Positions 9,770-19,119 of a stretch of 64,000 nt of DNA are shown piece after piece. Below the pieces are notes generated by a model. The model was not told the DNA's origin. It worked only from the letters and a program-made list of their open reading frames with translations, and searched no databases. The translations under genes and the position numbers were made by a program. The DNA is taken from contig NZ_CP141606.1 of assembly GCF_035593345.1 (NCBI RefSeq), forward strand, positions 2,604,001-2,668,000. Direction: 5' to 3'. Within the stretch, counting starts at the first letter, position 1. Every line of letters begins with the position of its first letter. This DNA is from Lelliottia sp. JS-SCA-14 (GTDB taxonomy: Bacteria; Pseudomonadota; Gammaproteobacteria; Enterobacterales; Enterobacteriaceae).

Positions 9770-10612
9770 TTAGCCTTTTACGCCACCGGCGGTCAAACCA
9801 CTTTTAATGAAACGTTCAGAAAGCGCATACATGACCACCACCGGCAGTGCCGTCACCAGCGATGCCGCCATCATGCGACCCCAGATATAGTCCGGCGTAC
9901 TGAACAGCGTGTTCAGCCCGACAGGTAAGGTGAAGTTGCTGGCACTGGAGAGGAAAATCGACGCAAACAGATAGTCGTTCCAGGCCACCATGAAGCAGTA
10001 GACGAACACCGAAACCAGGCCGGAAATTGCCAGCGGCACGGTGATGCGGAAGATGATCTGCAGACGGTTGAGCCCATCCATCATCGCCGCTTCTTCGATT
10101 TCGTCCGGGATGGTGTCGAAATAGCTGCGGAGCATGAACACCGCGGTCGGCAGCGTCTGGGTCACCATGGTGATAATCAGCGCCAGTTCGGTGTCGTAAA
10201 TGCCAAGCGCCGTGATGATTTTGAACAGCGGTACCACCAGCAAAATGCCCGAGAACATATAGACGCTGTAAAAGCTGGCATTGATGGTGGCGCGCCCTTT
10301 AAAGCGCAGCTTTGAGAGCGCGTAGGCACCGAGCGTGCCCAGGAACACGGCGATCACCGAGGAACTTAACGACACCACCAGGCTGTTCCTGAAGTAGTTC
10401 ACAAACGGGAAGATCAGCGGGTTAAAGATGTCGACGTAGTGCTGCAACGTCCACGCCTGTGGCAGGATTGTCGGGTGCAGTGAGATCGCCTCTTTCGCAC
10501 TTTTGAACGAGGTCATCAGCATCACGAAAAACGGAAACAGCGTGATGATCAGAAACAGCGCCAGTCCGACATAAAAACCGATACGGCTGAGGGTGCGTTT
10601 ATTTGTTGCCAT
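9770..10612 (-). CDS. ycjP: ABC sugar importer permease (MalG type)
   Basis: A 280-residue inner-membrane permease with six hydrophobic segments and the cytoplasmic EAA loop IEEAAMMDGLNRLQIIFRI that contacts the ATPase. It is the MalG-like partner of YcjO. The start overlaps the ycjO end by 14 nt, so the two permeases are probably translated together. The substrate is presumably an alpha- or beta-glucoside handled by the ycj enzymes; it is not known from sequence. Confidence 0.93.
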   Translation of the reverse strand: MATNKRTLSRIGFYVGLALFLIITLFPFFVMLMTSFKSAKEAISLHPTILPQAWTLQHYVDIFNPLIFPFVNYFRNSLVVSLSSSVIAVFLGTLGAYALSKLRFKGRATINASFYSVYMFSGILLVVPLFKIITALGIYDTELALIITMVTQTLPTAVFMLRSYFDTIPDEIEEAAMMDGLNRLQIIFRITVPLAISGLVSVFVYCFMVAWNDYLFASIFLSSASNFTLPVGLNTLFSTPDYIWGRMMAASLVTALPVVVMYALSERFIKSGLTAGGVKG

Positions 10613-11480
10613 TGAGGTTTACCCTTTTTCTGGTCAGCAGAATGACGGCGAAAATAATCACGAACAGCACCACCGAAATGGCCGCCGCTTTCCCCAGATC
10701 GTTAAAGGCAAACGCCGTTTTGTAGAGGTAGACGCCGAGAATATCGACCTTGGTGGTGAGGAGATAAACGTCCGCGAACATGTAGAACATCCAGATGGTG
10801 CGCAGGGTGATCACCGTCGCCAGCACCGGCATGATCGCGGGAAGCGTGACGATGCGAAAACGCTGCCAGCCGTTCGCGCCATCCATCTCTGCCGCCTCGT
10901 ACAGGGATTTATCGATGGTCTGCAAAATCGCCAGGAATGAGATAAACGCATACGGGAAGTAGCGCCAGATGGCGAACAACACCACCAGCACAAAGCTGCT
11001 GCCGGGGTTGTCAAACCACAGCGGAGCCTGGTCGTAGAGGTGCAGCAAATCCACGCCCAGATAGTTCACGATGCCGTAGCCGTTGTTGAACATGTACTTC
11101 CAGGCGAAGACCAGCGAGATCGACGGCGTGACGTACGAGAGGATCACCAGCGATCGTGCCGTCTTGCGCAGGCGAAACTCGCGGTTAAAGAAGACTGCCA
11201 CCGCCAGCCCCAGGCCCGTGCTGCCAATCACCACCAGCGCCGTGTACCAGAAGGTCATCCACAGGGAGTGCCAGAACGCGGTATCGCCCAGAATGCGGAT
11301 GTAATTATCCAGACCAACAAAAGTGGCGCTGATGCGCGGATTCAGCGGCAAGCGTAAAAAGCTGATCTCGATATTCGAAATCATCGGCCAGGCCACCAGG
11401 CCCCCCAGCAAAATCAGGCTGGGGGCCAACAGCAGCATGGCGAAAGGCAGATCGGAACGACCAGAAAACAACCTCTTCAT
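10599..11480 (-). CDS. ycjO: ABC sugar importer permease (MalF type)
   Basis: A 293-residue permease with about six transmembrane segments and the EAA loop LYEAAEMDGANGWQRFRIV. It forms the channel with YcjP and receives sugar from the lipoprotein YcjN. The gene lies 21 nt after ycjN in the same operon. The length equals that of E. coli YcjO. Confidence 0.93.
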   Translation of the reverse strand: MKRLFSGRSDLPFAMLLLAPSLILLGGLVAWPMISNIEISFLRLPLNPRISATFVGLDNYIRILGDTAFWHSLWMTFWYTALVVIGSTGLGLAVAVFFNREFRLRKTARSLVILSYVTPSISLVFAWKYMFNNGYGIVNYLGVDLLHLYDQAPLWFDNPGSSFVLVVLFAIWRYFPYAFISFLAILQTIDKSLYEAAEMDGANGWQRFRIVTLPAIMPVLATVITLRTIWMFYMFADVYLLTTKVDILGVYLYKTAFAFNDLGKAAAISVVLFVIIFAVILLTRKRVNLNGNK

Positions 11481-11501
11481 AATTCCTTTCGCAGAGCGCC
11501 C

Positions 11502-12794
11502 CTATCGTTGCGAGATCAGATCGGCCAGACGTTTCTGGCTGTCACTTAAGGTGGTGTTGAGATCTTTTTTGCCGACCGTCACGTTATGCACCATCGAACT
11601 GATCACCCCCGACCCCGTCACGTCGCCCATGCGGGTGAAGTTTTTATCCCCCACGGCACCAAAGACCTGCACGTTCGGGAACTGGGCGATCAGCTCATAA
11701 GGCAGCTGACCAAAGGCCTGAATGACGTTGTTGTTTTTCCAGGACTCTGTGCCCACCACCCGTTTGTTCACCGGCAGCGCCGCCCCCGGCGACATCATTA
11801 CCCAGTCGGCCGCGTTTTGTGCCTTCTCCATCCAGGTGACAAAGGTCTCTGCCGCTTTGGTCTCCTGTTCGGTTTGACCGTTGGTGATGGTCAGCGAGGT
11901 GATCATCCCGTAAACCGCCGCGGTTTTTTCCGTCGGCACGACAAAGCCGAGATCGGCCGGATTACCGTCTTTAAATACCGCAGGAAGAATGTAGGTGGAG
12001 TAGATCGCCATCGGCGCAGAGCCGTTCATAAAGGCGTCTTTGATTTCCATCACGTCGTTTGAGCCAGGCATCGTCGTCGCTGCCAGATCGCGATAGAACG
12101 CCAGCGCATTCGCCATCTCAGGGGTGTTGATGTCGACTTCCCCTTTCGCGTTAAAGACGTTAGCGCCGCCTGACAGGGCAAACTGCGAAAACGCCTGTTC
12201 GGTCATCACGCTTTCTGCCGTGGGCAAGGCGATGCCGTACTGTTTTTTCTCCGGATGGTTCAGGCTCTGGCTGGCTTTCAGCAGTTGTTCCCAGGTCGTC
12301 GGCTCCTGGATACCTGCCGCCGCCAGCGCCGATTTGTGATACCAGACGCCGGAGAGCCACGCGCTGACCGGAACGCCCGTCCAGGCCTTGCCATCTTCCG
12401 TGCGCACTACGCGCAGGATGCCGTCGTAGAAGGTGTTTTCGCCGACCGCGCCAATCGCGGCGCTGATAGCATCGCGATCGAGAAGCTGCTCTTTGTCCAT
12501 CACTTTGGCGTAATCGTGACTGACTTCGATGACCTCTGGCAGCGCACCGGTGCGGGCCAGGGTGATCACTTTGGTGTTGTAGGCGTCCTCTTCCACCGGC
12601 ACCTGTTTCACCTTGATGGACGGGTTGTCTTTCTCGAAGCGTTCAATGAGCTGCGTGATCACCGCCTGGCGCTCCTGCTCCACCGACGAGTGCATGAACT
12701 CAATGGTCACGACCTGATTATTGTCATCCCGACAGCCTGACAACAGGGCGCACGAAACCAGTGCTGATATCAGCACAATTTTGGGTATCTTCAT
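11502..12794 (-). CDS. ycjN: ABC sugar importer substrate-binding lipoprotein
   Basis: A 430-residue extracellular solute-binding protein (family 1). The N terminus is a lipoprotein signal with lipobox LLSGC and the lipidated Cys at residue 21, followed by Arg at +2. The mature part carries the family features EFMHSSVEQERQAV and NGSAPMAIYSTY. It captures the sugar in the periplasm for YcjOP. It lies second in the operon, 13 nt after ycjM. Confidence 0.93.
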   Translation of the reverse strand: MKIPKIVLISALVSCALLSGCRDDNNQVVTIEFMHSSVEQERQAVITQLIERFEKDNPSIKVKQVPVEEDAYNTKVITLARTGALPEVIEVSHDYAKVMDKEQLLDRDAISAAIGAVGENTFYDGILRVVRTEDGKAWTGVPVSAWLSGVWYHKSALAAAGIQEPTTWEQLLKASQSLNHPEKKQYGIALPTAESVMTEQAFSQFALSGGANVFNAKGEVDINTPEMANALAFYRDLAATTMPGSNDVMEIKDAFMNGSAPMAIYSTYILPAVFKDGNPADLGFVVPTEKTAAVYGMITSLTITNGQTEQETKAAETFVTWMEKAQNAADWVMMSPGAALPVNKRVVGTESWKNNNVIQAFGQLPYELIAQFPNVQVFGAVGDKNFTRMGDVTGSGVISSMVHNVTVGKKDLNTTLSDSQKRLADLISQR

Positions 12795-12807
12795 TTTTAT
12801 CGTCCTT

Positions 12808-14505
12808 TTAGATTTCTTTAATCCACATCACCTGCCACGGATTGAGCGTCACAGAATTTCCGCTAACAGGGGTTCCCGTGAGCAATTCCGTCCCAGACTG
12901 AATTTCCAGGAAAATAGTTTGAGCATGTTCCTGGAAATTAAATAGCGCCGTTATTCGCTCACCGTTCCCGGCGACGCGAATGATTCTAAGAACATGCTGA
13001 TTCACTGCGTCATAAAATGCCTGACTGTCAGGGTGAAACGCTTTTTGCTGACGACGAATAGCAATCATTTTTGTCAGCGCCTGATAACTGTTATGTCTCA
13101 GGGTTTTATTATCTTCAAGCTGGGCATCCATTTCCCCTTCCTGATATTTTCGCCGGTTAATCGCACGGTTATATCCCAGGCGTTCGACGTTATCATAATC
13201 ATTACGCGAGCCAATAATGCTTTGAATATAAATTGCGGGCACGCCCGGAAAACTTAATAACACCGCGTGGGCCAACAAGAATCTCGCGAGGCGTTCGCTA
13301 TCGGTACTGCTTTGGCTGCTTAATGCATCCAGATACGTAACATTGATTTCATAAGGGCTGCGCGTACCGTCCGGGTTATTTTTCCAGTTCACCAGCGCGC
13401 CTTCGTGCTGCAGCTTTTCAACCAGCGCCAGAATATCGCTCTCAGGAATAATGCCTCGCACCGGATTGAGACCAATGCCGTCGTGGGACGCCAGGAAGTT
13501 AAACCAGGTGGTTTTCGCAGAAGGGAGCGCCAGCTGTTGCGCCCACTGGCACAGGGCTTCAACGTTTTGGCTGTGCACGCTGTGCAGCACCAGCGGCGGG
13601 AGTGAGAACTGATACACCATCTGCGCTTCATTGGTGCCATCGCCGAAGTAGGAGATGTTGTCTTTGTGCGGGACGTTAGTTTCGGTGATGATGACCGTGC
13701 CGGGGGCTACAGCCTCGGTGATCGCGCGGAACAGCTGAATCAGACGGTGAGTTTGTTCCAGATGGATACAGGTGGTTCCTGGAACTTTCCACATAAACCC
13801 GACCGCATCGAGGCGGATATAATCGGCCCCTTCCACCAGATAGTGCAGCAGCACATCGACCATGGCGATCAGCACCTGCGGGCTGGCGAAGTTCAGATCG
13901 ATCTGGTCATCGCTGAAGGTGGTCCACAGGTGGCGCACGGTGCCATCTGCCAGGGTGAACGGCGTTAACAGCGGCAGCGCCCGCGGACGGGTGACGGCAG
14001 AGAGATCCGTTTCAGGGTCGACGGTAATAAAGAAATCTTCAAAGCCAGGTTCCTGATTCAAATAGCGCTGGAACCATTCACTTTTTGCCGACATATGGTT
14101 GCAGACAAAATCAAACATCAGGTTTGTGGACTGTTTTAATTCTGCAACATCGCCCCACTCACCTGTTTCAGGCGCGACGCGATGATAATCAATCACAGAA
14201 AAACCGTCGTCGGAAGACCAGGGGTAAAAAGGTAACAGATGAACATGGGAAAATGAGTGCGCCAGCCAGCGATTATAAAACCGCGTAAAAACTGGCAACG
14301 CTTTCTGGTGACTTTTCTGAAACTGATCGGCGTAGGTAATTAATACCACATCCTTTTCATCCCAGTTCTTTTTACGCTGGTGACTAATAACCCCTTTCGC
14401 GTGTTCAATCTTTTCTAAAAGAACCGTTAAATCCTTATCAGAAAAAGATTCCCCATAAACAAGATTAATTAAATTCGTTATTTTATCGTTCACATTGATT
14501 TCCAT
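12808..14505 (-). CDS. ycjM: Glucosylglycerate phosphorylase (GH13 subfamily 18)
   Basis: Up to 565 residues of a sucrose-phosphorylase-like GH13 enzyme: HLLPFYPWSSDDGFSVIDYH, FDFVCNHMS, the nucleophile region YIRLDAVGFMWK, the acid ITETNVPH and LASHDGIGLNP. E. coli YcjM (559 aa) was shown to phosphorolyse 2-O-alpha-glucosylglycerate. It is the first gene of the operon. The start is uncertain: ATG 14505 lies only ~15 nt from the predicted transcription start and has a poor SD, while GTG 14493 has GGAAA before it and aligns with the E. coli N terminus. Confidence 0.93.
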   Translation of the reverse strand: MEINVNDKITNLINLVYGESFSDKDLTVLLEKIEHAKGVISHQRKKNWDEKDVVLITYADQFQKSHQKALPVFTRFYNRWLAHSFSHVHLLPFYPWSSDDGFSVIDYHRVAPETGEWGDVAELKQSTNLMFDFVCNHMSAKSEWFQRYLNQEPGFEDFFITVDPETDLSAVTRPRALPLLTPFTLADGTVRHLWTTFSDDQIDLNFASPQVLIAMVDVLLHYLVEGADYIRLDAVGFMWKVPGTTCIHLEQTHRLIQLFRAITEAVAPGTVIITETNVPHKDNISYFGDGTNEAQMVYQFSLPPLVLHSVHSQNVEALCQWAQQLALPSAKTTWFNFLASHDGIGLNPVRGIIPESDILALVEKLQHEGALVNWKNNPDGTRSPYEINVTYLDALSSQSSTDSERLARFLLAHAVLLSFPGVPAIYIQSIIGSRNDYDNVERLGYNRAINRRKYQEGEMDAQLEDNKTLRHNSYQALTKMIAIRRQQKAFHPDSQAFYDAVNQHVLRIIRVAGNGERITALFNFQEHAQTIFLEIQSGTELLTGTPVSGNSVTLNPWQVMWIKEI

Positions 14506-14518
14506 GGTAGCGGTCCCA
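14505..14518 (-). promoter_or_regulatory. Putative YcjW operator at the ycj operon promoter
   Basis: TGGTAGCGGTCCCA, a partly symmetrical LacI-type site with a central CG, lies immediately downstream of the predicted transcription start of ycjM, an ideal repressor position. The identical 14-mer recurs at 4586-4599. That YcjW binds it is inferred from the regulator family and the neighbourhood. Confidence 0.7.
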
Positions 14519-14526
14519 CGAAAGGC

Positions 14527-14555
14527 AATCTACTCCCCCTAAAATTTTCTGTCAA
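14527..14555 (-). promoter_or_regulatory. Sigma-70 promoter of the ycj operon
   Basis: On the minus strand a perfect -35 TTGACA (14550-14555) is separated by 17 bp from TAGATT (14527-14532). Transcription would begin near 14520, directly ahead of the putative YcjW operator and ycjM. Confidence 0.75.
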
Positions 14556-14649
14556 CGAACCTCAGGGGAGAAAAGCGCAAATAAAAAGCGACTCTGCTCA
14601 TTAATGTGAGCTGCCGCAAAGAAAGGATGAAACGGTGAGAAGGATATTC

Positions 14650-14672
14650 AGAGAGGGGTTGCTGCCCTCTCT
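14650..14672 (-). terminator. Hairpin after pspD
   Basis: AGAGAGGG and CCCTCTCT form an 8-bp stem with a 7-nt loop about 30 nt past the pspD stop. No good T run follows, so termination here is likely weak. Confidence 0.45.
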
Positions 14673-14703
14673 CATCTCAAGAGAAGGCAACGAATGAGGG
14701 CGA

Positions 14704-14925
14704 TCAGGAAAAATAACGGCGGGAAAAACGGCCTGCGACTTTCTTCAGCAGTGGCTCCAGTGCCACGGCCAGCAACATTCTGATCGGTTTACGGGCAACA
14801 GATTTCACCGCCCAACCCGCGACGCCTGCCGGGCCATAACGTAGCGCGGTCAGTAAAACGAATTTGCCTGCGATTTTGAGGCCCGGTTTCATTTTCTGAC
14901 CGGCCTGCTGCCAGTTACGATTCAT
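14704..14925 (-). CDS. pspD: Phage shock protein D
   Basis: A 73-residue peripheral inner-membrane protein, the same length as E. coli PspD, with the shared core [19 protein letters not shown] and a C-terminal amphipathic region [16 protein letters not shown]. Its role in the stress response is minor and unclear. It is the last gene of the operon; pspE, which follows in E. coli, is absent, and ycjM lies next. Confidence 0.93.
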   Translation of the reverse strand: MNRNWQQAGQKMKPGLKIAGKFVLLTALRYGPAGVAGWAVKSVARKPIRMLLAVALEPLLKKVAGRFSRRYFS

Positions 14926-14940
14926 ATTTTATTCTCTCAG

Positions 14941-15300
14941 TTAAAGCTGACGAAAACGGCTGCGTAGCGTGAACGTGTCAGAGGTGACGTAACGTTCCAT
15001 TTCGCGCAAACGCTTCTCGCCGGAAGCCAGTTCGGCATCGACCGCGTCGAGCAAGTCGCTGCTGGTCGGTGCGTCTTCCGATGACCAGGCGCTGTCCGGC
15101 ATCGGGTCGAGCACAAAGGATAAGACGATGTAGGCGACAAGAGTAATGAACGCCAGTCCGAAGAAAATGGACAGTACGGTGACAACCCGCACCAGCTTGA
15201 CGGGCACGTCGAGATAGTGCGCCAGACCGGCACAGACACCGCGCACCATCCCCTGCTGGGGAATGCGCCACAGCTTTTTATTCAGATTCAGTCCGCCCAT
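14941..15300 (-). CDS. pspC: Phage shock protein C, membrane sensor
   Basis: A 119-residue protein with the PspC domain: a cytoplasmic N terminus (MVRGVCAGLAHYLDVPVKLVR), one strong hydrophobic segment (about residues 40-65) and a charged C terminus. With PspB it senses membrane stress, such as secretin mislocalisation, and releases PspF from PspA. The start overlaps the pspB stop by one base. Confidence 0.95.
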   Translation of the reverse strand: MGGLNLNKKLWRIPQQGMVRGVCAGLAHYLDVPVKLVRVVTVLSIFFGLAFITLVAYIVLSFVLDPMPDSAWSSEDAPTSSDLLDAVDAELASGEKRLREMERYVTSDTFTLRSRFRQL

Positions 15301-15524
15301 TAATTGTCCCTCCAGTTCGGATGTTCCGCGTCCAGAATCGCTTCCAGCGACTGGATGCGTTCGCGCATTTTTTTCGCGTCATCGGTGAGCTGCAACAGAC
15401 GTTGCTGTTCGCTTTGCGAGAGTTCACCGCGGGAAGAACGGTTGCTGTAGTGCAGCCATAACCAGATCGGCAGAACAAACAGCACGAAAATGGTCAGGGG
15501 AATAGCCAGAAACAGCGCACTCAT
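15300..15524 (-). CDS. pspB: Phage shock protein B
   Basis: A 74-residue membrane protein: an N-terminal transmembrane helix (ALFLAIPLTIFVLFVLPIWL) followed by a charged leucine-zipper-like coiled coil ending in EHPNWRDN. It works with PspC to regulate the operon. The start is ATG 15524 with SD AAGGAGACCCT; a longer frame adds residues not found in the family. Confidence 0.94.
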   Translation of the reverse strand: MSALFLAIPLTIFVLFVLPIWLWLHYSNRSSRGELSQSEQQRLLQLTDDAKKMRERIQSLEAILDAEHPNWRDN

Positions 15525-15578
15525 AGGGTCTCCTTGTCTTACGATGCGTTGCGGCACGCCGCGGTGCCGCATTCATTA

Positions 15579-16247
15579 TTATTGGTTGTCTTGCTTCATT
15601 TTGGCTTTCAGCACCGCAAGCTGCTCGCTGATTTCGTCATCCGCTTTCAAATCGGCAAACTGCTGATCCAGCGTTTTCTGTTTGCCAAAGCTGTGGCTCT
15701 CGGCCTCGGCTTCCATATGATCGATGCGGCGTTCGAAGGATTCAAAACGTGCCATCGCTTCATCCAGTTTACCGCTATCCAGCTGACGGCGAACGTCGCG
15801 GGATGAGCTGGCGGCCTGGTGACGCAGGGTCAGCGCCTGCTGGCGAGCGCGGGTTTCGCTGAGTTTGTTTTCCAGCTCCGCAATCTCTTTTTTCATGCGG
15901 GTCAGGGTTTCATCCACCAGCGTGATTTCATGCTCCAGCGTCGCGACGATGTCGGTCAGCTTCTGTTTTTCGATCAGCGCCGAACGGGCCAGATCGTCTT
16001 TCTCTTTACGCAGCGCCAGTTCGGCTTTTTCCTGCCACTCTGTCTGTTGCGCAGTCGCCTGCTCGATACGACGTGACAGCTGTTTCTTTTCAGCCAGCGC
16101 ACGGGCAGAGGTGGAACGGACTTCAACCAGCGTGTCTTCCATTTCCTGAATCATCAGACGCACCAGCTTCTGCGGGTCTTCCGCTTTCTCCAGCAGCGAG
16201 TTGATGTTGGCGTTCACGATGTCGGCAAAACGAGAAAAAATACCCAT
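15579..16247 (-). CDS. pspA: Phage shock protein A (PspA/Vipp1, ESCRT-III-like)
   Basis: A 222-residue coiled-coil protein, the same length as in E. coli, opening with [24 protein letters not shown]. It has two jobs: binding and inhibiting the activator PspF, and forming membrane-protecting scaffolds under proton-motive-force stress. SD GAGGATTG precedes ATG 16247, and a sigma-54 promoter lies 54 bp upstream. Confidence 0.97.
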   Translation of the reverse strand: MGIFSRFADIVNANINSLLEKAEDPQKLVRLMIQEMEDTLVEVRSTSARALAEKKQLSRRIEQATAQQTEWQEKAELALRKEKDDLARSALIEKQKLTDIVATLEHEITLVDETLTRMKKEIAELENKLSETRARQQALTLRHQAASSSRDVRRQLDSGKLDEAMARFESFERRIDHMEAEAESHSFGKQKTLDQQFADLKADDEISEQLAVLKAKMKQDNQ

Positions 16248-16300
16248 AATTCAATCCTCACATTTCTGTTATCGGGCGATGCCCTGCTGATGAGCTAATA

Positions 16301-16314
16301 CAAATCCCGTGCCA
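16301..16314 (-). promoter_or_regulatory. Sigma-54 promoter of pspABCD
   Basis: On the minus strand CTGGCACGGGATTTGTA matches the -24/-12 consensus YTGGCACGRNNNTTGCW at all but one fixed position. It sits upstream of pspA and faces away from the enhancer-binding protein gene pspF. AATCAA-type sequences between it and pspF could be an IHF site. Confidence 0.9.
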
Positions 16315-16413
16315 GTTTTTTATCTTATTGATTTATATGATTGTGGTTGATTTTACGCCACGGAGAACCTACTCTCACCTGGTGAATATCGCTAACGAGT
16401 GGTTAATTTCATC

Positions 16414-17391
16414 ATGGCTGATTACAAAGACAATTTACTGGGCGAAGCGAACAGTTTTCTTGAAGTGCTGGAGCAGGTTTCCCGCCTCGCCCCGCTCAAC
16501 AAGCCGGTGCTGATTATCGGTGAGCGCGGGACCGGGAAGGAGCTGATCGCCAACCGTCTGCACTATCTTTCCGGACGCTGGGACGGGCCGTTTATCTCGC
16601 TAAACTGCGCGGCGCTGAACGAAAACTTGCTTGATACGGAGCTGTTCGGCCATGAGGCGGGCGCCTTTACCGGCGCGCAAAAGCGTCATCCGGGGCGTTT
16701 CGAGCGCGCCGACGGCGGGACGCTGTTCCTCGATGAACTCGCCACCGCGCCGATGCTGGTGCAGGAAAAGCTGCTGCGGGTGATCGAGTACGGCGAGCTG
16801 GAGCGCGTCGGCGGCAGTCAACCGTTACAGGTCAACGTGCGTCTGGTGTGCGCCACCAATGCCAATCTGCCGGAGATGGTGGCGGAGGAGAAATTCCGCG
16901 CGGATCTGCTCGACCGTCTGGCCTTTGACGTGGTGCAACTCCCGCCCCTGCGCGAACGCCGCAGCGATATCATGCTGCTGGCCGAACAGTTCGCCATTCA
17001 GATGTGCCGCGAGCTGGGCATGCCGCTGTTTCCCGGTTTTAGCGACTACGCCAGGGAAACGCTGCTGGACTACCGCTGGCCGGGCAATATTCGCGAGCTG
17101 AAAAACGTGGTCGAGCGATCCGTGTACCGCCACGCCAGCAGCGAAACCGAGCTGGACACCATTATTATCGATCCCTTCTATCGCGCCGCACCGACAAAAC
17201 GGGAAGCGACGACGCACGCCGATACCCCTTCTCTGCCGCTCGATTTGCGCCAGTTCCAGCACAAACAGGAACAGCAGTTGCTGGAACTGAGTCTGAAAGA
17301 GGCAAAATATAACCAGAAGCAGGCTGCCGAACTGCTGGGTCTGACCTACCATCAATTAAGGGCATTGCTCAAAAAGCATCAAATGCGCTGA
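16414..17391 (+). CDS. pspF: Psp operon transcriptional activator PspF
   Basis: A 325-residue sigma-54 enhancer-binding protein lacking an N-terminal receiver domain, as is typical for PspF. Walker A GERGTGKE (36-43), the sigma-54 contact loop GAFTGA (83-88), Walker B TLFLDEL and the arginine-finger region LRERRSDI are present, with a C-terminal Fis-type helix-turn-helix (YNQKQAAELLGLTYHQLRALLKKH). ATG 16414 (MADYKDN) gives the E. coli length. It is repressed by PspA binding and divergent from the operon it activates. Confidence 0.96.
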   Translation: MADYKDNLLGEANSFLEVLEQVSRLAPLNKPVLIIGERGTGKELIANRLHYLSGRWDGPFISLNCAALNENLLDTELFGHEAGAFTGAQKRHPGRFERADGGTLFLDELATAPMLVQEKLLRVIEYGELERVGGSQPLQVNVRLVCATNANLPEMVAEEKFRADLLDRLAFDVVQLPPLRERRSDIMLLAEQFAIQMCRELGMPLFPGFSDYARETLLDYRWPGNIRELKNVVERSVYRHASSETELDTIIIDPFYRAAPTKREATTHADTPSLPLDLRQFQHKQEQQLLELSLKEAKYNQKQAAELLGLTYHQLRALLKKHQMR

Positions 17392-17399
17392 CATTATCG

Positions 17400-17439
17400 G
17401 CACTTACCCGCAGACATTTTCCGAATCGGGGGTAAGTGC
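17400..17439. promoter_or_regulatory. Inverted repeat between pspF and sapA
   Basis: GCACTTACCC (17400-17409) and GGGTAAGTGC (17430-17439) are perfect 10-bp inverted arms with a 20-nt spacer. No T run follows, and a possible -10 (TACACT) lies next to the right arm, so it may be an operator for sapA or a weak pspF terminator. Confidence 0.5.
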
Positions 17440-17478
17440 GATACACTTTGCAGATCGAATCTAAAAACCCTGAAAATT

Positions 17479-19119
17479 ATGCGTCTGGTTTTATCGTCCC
17501 TGATTGCACTCGGTCTGTTTAGCCGCCTGGTCTTTGCTGCGCCCGAACAGACTGCGCTTCCTGATATTCGCGACAGTGGTTTTGTCTATTGCGTGAACGG
17601 GCAAGTCGACACCCTGAACCCACAGAAAGCAGGCAGCGGCCTGATCGTCGACACCCTCGCCGCACAGCTTTACGATCGCCTGCTTGATGTTGATCCTTAT
17701 ACCTATCGCCTGGTGCCGGAACTCGCCGAGAGCTGGGAAGTGCTGGACAACGGCGCGACTTACCGCTTCCACCTGCGCGACGACGTGGCGTTTCAGTCCA
17801 CGCCGTGGTTCAAACCGACCCGCAAGCTGAACGCCGACGACGTGGTGTTTACTTTCCAGCGCATTTTTAACCGCAACCACCCGTGGCATAACGTCAACGG
17901 CGGCAACTTCCCCTATTTCGACAGCCTGCAGTTTGCCGACACGGTGAAAGACGTGCGCAAGCTCGACAGCCGGACGGTGGAGTTTCGCCTGACGCGCCCG
18001 GATGCCTCGTTCCTGTGGCATCTTGCGACCCACTATGCGTCGGTCATGTCGGCGGAATACGCCGATAAGCTGACGAAAGCCGATCATCAGGAGCTGCTTG
18101 ACCGCCAGCCGGTGGGCACCGGTCCGTTCCAGATGGCGGAGTACCGTGCCGGGCAGTACATTCGGTTACAACGTCACGAACACTTCTGGCGCGGCACCCC
18201 GCTGATGCCGCAGGTGGTGGTCGATCTGGGCTCCGGCGGGACCGGCAGATTATCTAAACTGCTGACCGGCGAATGCGACGTGCTCGCGTGGCCGGCCGCC
18301 AGCCAGCTGACCATTCTGCGTGACGATCCGCGCTTGCGTCTGACCCTGCGCCCCGGCATGAATATCGCCTATCTGGCATTTAATACCGACAAACCGCCGC
18401 TCAACAATCCTGCCGTGCGTCATGCACTGGCGCTGGCGATCAATAACCAGCGCCTGATGCAGTCGATCTATTACGGCACGGCGGAAACGGCGGCGTCGAT
18501 TCTGCCGCGTGCGTCGTGGGCGTACGACAGCGAAGCGAAAATCACCGAATACGATCCGGCGAAAGCGCGCGAACAGCTCAAAGCGCTGGGCGCGACCAAC
18601 CTCACCCTGCAGCTGTGGGTCCCGACCAGTTCCCAGGCGTGGAACCCGAGTCCGTTGAAAACAGCGGAGCTGATCCAGGCCGATATGGCCCAGGTCGGCG
18701 TGAAAGTGGTGATCGTCCCCGTCGAAGGCCGCTTCCAGGAGGCGCGTCTGATGGACATGAATCATGACCTGACGCTTTCGGGCTGGTCGACGGACAGTAA
18801 CGATCCCGACAGTTTCTTCCGCCCGCTGCTGAGCTGCGCCGCCATTCGTTCCCAGACCAACTACGCTCACTGGTGTAACCGTGAATTTGACACGGTGCTG
18901 CAAAAGGCGCTGTCGTCACAGCAACTGGCCTCGCGCATTGAAGCGTACGATGAAGCGCAGAACATTCTGGCCCGCGAACTGCCGGTCCTGCCGCTGGCTT
19001 CTTCCCTGCGATTGCAGGCCTATCGCTATGATATTAAAGGCCTGGTGCTGAGCCCATTCGGCAACGCCTCGTTCGCGGGCGTGTCACGTGAGAAACAGGA
19101 TGAGGTGAAAAAACCATGA
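17479..19119 (+). CDS. sapA: SapA periplasmic substrate-binding protein
   Basis: A 546-residue family-5 (oligopeptide-type) solute-binding protein with a signal peptide ending near LVFA. The mature protein has the conserved blocks [19 protein letters not shown] and [19 protein letters not shown]. In Salmonella and Haemophilus the Sap system is tied to antimicrobial-peptide resistance; in E. coli SapBCDF was reported to export putrescine, and SapA's part there is unclear. It overlaps sapB by 4 nt (ATGA). Confidence 0.95.
   Translation: MRLVLSSLIALGLFSRLVFAAPEQTALPDIRDSGFVYCVNGQVDTLNPQKAGSGLIVDTLAAQLYDRLLDVDPYTYRLVPELAESWEVLDNGATYRFHLRDDVAFQSTPWFKPTRKLNADDVVFTFQRIFNRNHPWHNVNGGNFPYFDSLQFADTVKDVRKLDSRTVEFRLTRPDASFLWHLATHYASVMSAEYADKLTKADHQELLDRQPVGTGPFQMAEYRAGQYIRLQRHEHFWRGTPLMPQVVVDLGSGGTGRLSKLLTGECDVLAWPAASQLTILRDDPRLRLTLRPGMNIAYLAFNTDKPPLNNPAVRHALALAINNQRLMQSIYYGTAETAASILPRASWAYDSEAKITEYDPAKAREQLKALGATNLTLQLWVPTSSQAWNPSPLKTAELIQADMAQVGVKVVIVPVEGRFQEARLMDMNHDLTLSGWSTDSNDPDSFFRPLLSCAAIRSQTNYAHWCNREFDTVLQKALSSQQLASRIEAYDEAQNILARELPVLPLASSLRLQAYRYDIKGLVLSPFGNASFAGVSREKQDEVKKP

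Noticed and set aside
14580..14625. CRP-like sequence CTCATTAATGTGAGC near ycjM
   Set aside because: Only one half fits TGTGA; the other half is missing at the required spacing.
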